The position numbers and the translations under genes were made by a program. This document shows positions 5,858 to 6,084 of a stretch of 6,084 nucleotides of DNA, piece by piece (the stretch's first letter is position 1; each line of letters starts with the position of its first letter). Below the pieces are notes generated by a model. The model made no database searches, was not told the origin of the DNA, and saw nothing but the letters and a program-made list of their open reading frames with translations. The DNA lies in assembly GCA_002505455.1 (NCBI GenBank), contig DAVB01000036.1, positions 22,586 to 28,669 on the forward strand. Direction: 5' to 3'. The DNA is from Euryarchaeota archaeon UBA52 (GTDB lineage Archaea; Thermoplasmatota; Poseidoniia; Poseidoniales; Thalassarchaeaceae).

Positions 5858-6084
5858 AATCCACGTAATGCGCATATGTTAGCTCACCTAGCTTCTGATA
5901 TACGACTTCTAGAATCTCTTCTGGGGCGTTTCGGAAGGTAGGGTGGCTACCCTGTCCCTGTGGCCGACGCATTTCACCCCATCGACCTTCCACATATGCA
6001 ATCATGGCTTCTTTCATGAGAACACCGGATAGAACGAGCGTTTCATAGCACAGATCTTCATAGGTCATGCCTCTTTTGACAGGC
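5856..6084 (-). CDS. C-terminal part of a formyltransferase-like protein, 5' end outside the window
   Basis: The frame is open from the right window edge (reading PVKRG before the first Met at 6068) to the TAG at 5856, giving 75 visible residues. The pattern VKRGMTYEDLCYETLVLSG, then MKEAMIAYVEGRW, then RRPQGQGSHPTFRNAPEE follows the end of the formyl transferase catalytic domain (PF00551): a strand ending PI..GDT, the helix with L....A.LL.EAL..L..G, then PQ....TY....PED. The chain ends about 25 residues later, so no large C-terminal domain follows. Relatives use 10-formyl-tetrahydrofolate or formyl-CoA-like donors to formylate amines, or hydrolyse formyl groups. The catalytic Asn-His-Asp residues would lie outside the window and cannot be checked. 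A start at 6068 giving a stand-alone 70-residue protein is possible but less likely, since the family pattern begins before that Met. It is the first visible gene of the operon; the operon promoter is not in the window. Confidence 0.6.
   Translation of the reverse strand, partial: PVKRGMTYEDLCYETLVLSGVLMKEAMIAYVEGRWGEMRRPQGQGSHPTFRNAPEEILEVVYQKLGELTYAHYVD

Noticed and set aside
5600..5941. Plus-strand open frame of 113 codons crossing the SDR/formyltransferase junction
   Set aside because: It is antisense to two well-supported genes and Ser/Arg/Ala rich, with no motif.

Overview
The window is almost entirely coding, and every gene I can support lies on the minus strand, so the map reads from right to left. 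Base composition is roughly balanced and there are no RNA genes, IS elements or CRISPR repeats. Arginine is often encoded by AGG/AGA (paired AGG AGG codons in two of the genes) and isoleucine by ATA. Genes inside the operon carry GGTG-type ribosome binding sites, while the gene after the only real gap has none. Together these features suggest an archaeon, possibly a marine Thermoplasmatota lineage such as Poseidoniales (Marine Group II). That placement is an inference from style, not from a marker gene.

Region 6084 to 1156 is one tightly packed operon of five genes. In transcription order they are: (1) the C-terminal end of a formyltransferase-like protein that enters from outside the window; (2) an SDR-superfamily oxidoreductase of the type that lacks the normal Tyr/Lys catalytic pair; (3) a luciferase-like flavin-dependent monooxygenase (LLM); (4) a class 3 (L-asparaginase II / Rhizobium etli ReAV type) amidohydrolase with a substitution at a metal-site lysine; (5) an aldehyde dehydrogenase of the 2-aminomuconate / 2-hydroxymuconate semialdehyde dehydrogenase type. 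The junctions are a 5-nt gap, then TAATG, ATGA and TGATG overlaps, so the genes are very likely cotranscribed and translationally coupled.

The enzyme set reads as a catabolic route: flavin-dependent oxygenation, amide hydrolysis with ammonia release, and oxidation of an alcohol or semialdehyde to an acid. The overall logic resembles Rut pyrimidine breakdown (LLM oxygenase followed by amidohydrolase) or the lower kynurenine/aminomuconate pathway, but the combination does not match either pathway as I know it. The substrate cannot be read from the sequence. This operon is the best candidate here for an undescribed system.

Region 1104 to 1 holds a separate gene, 51 nt downstream of the operon: a large multi-pass membrane protein of unrecognised family, open to the window edge and therefore missing its C-terminus. 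The intergenic stretch contains a weak TATA-like element at a position compatible with a leaderless archaeal transcript.
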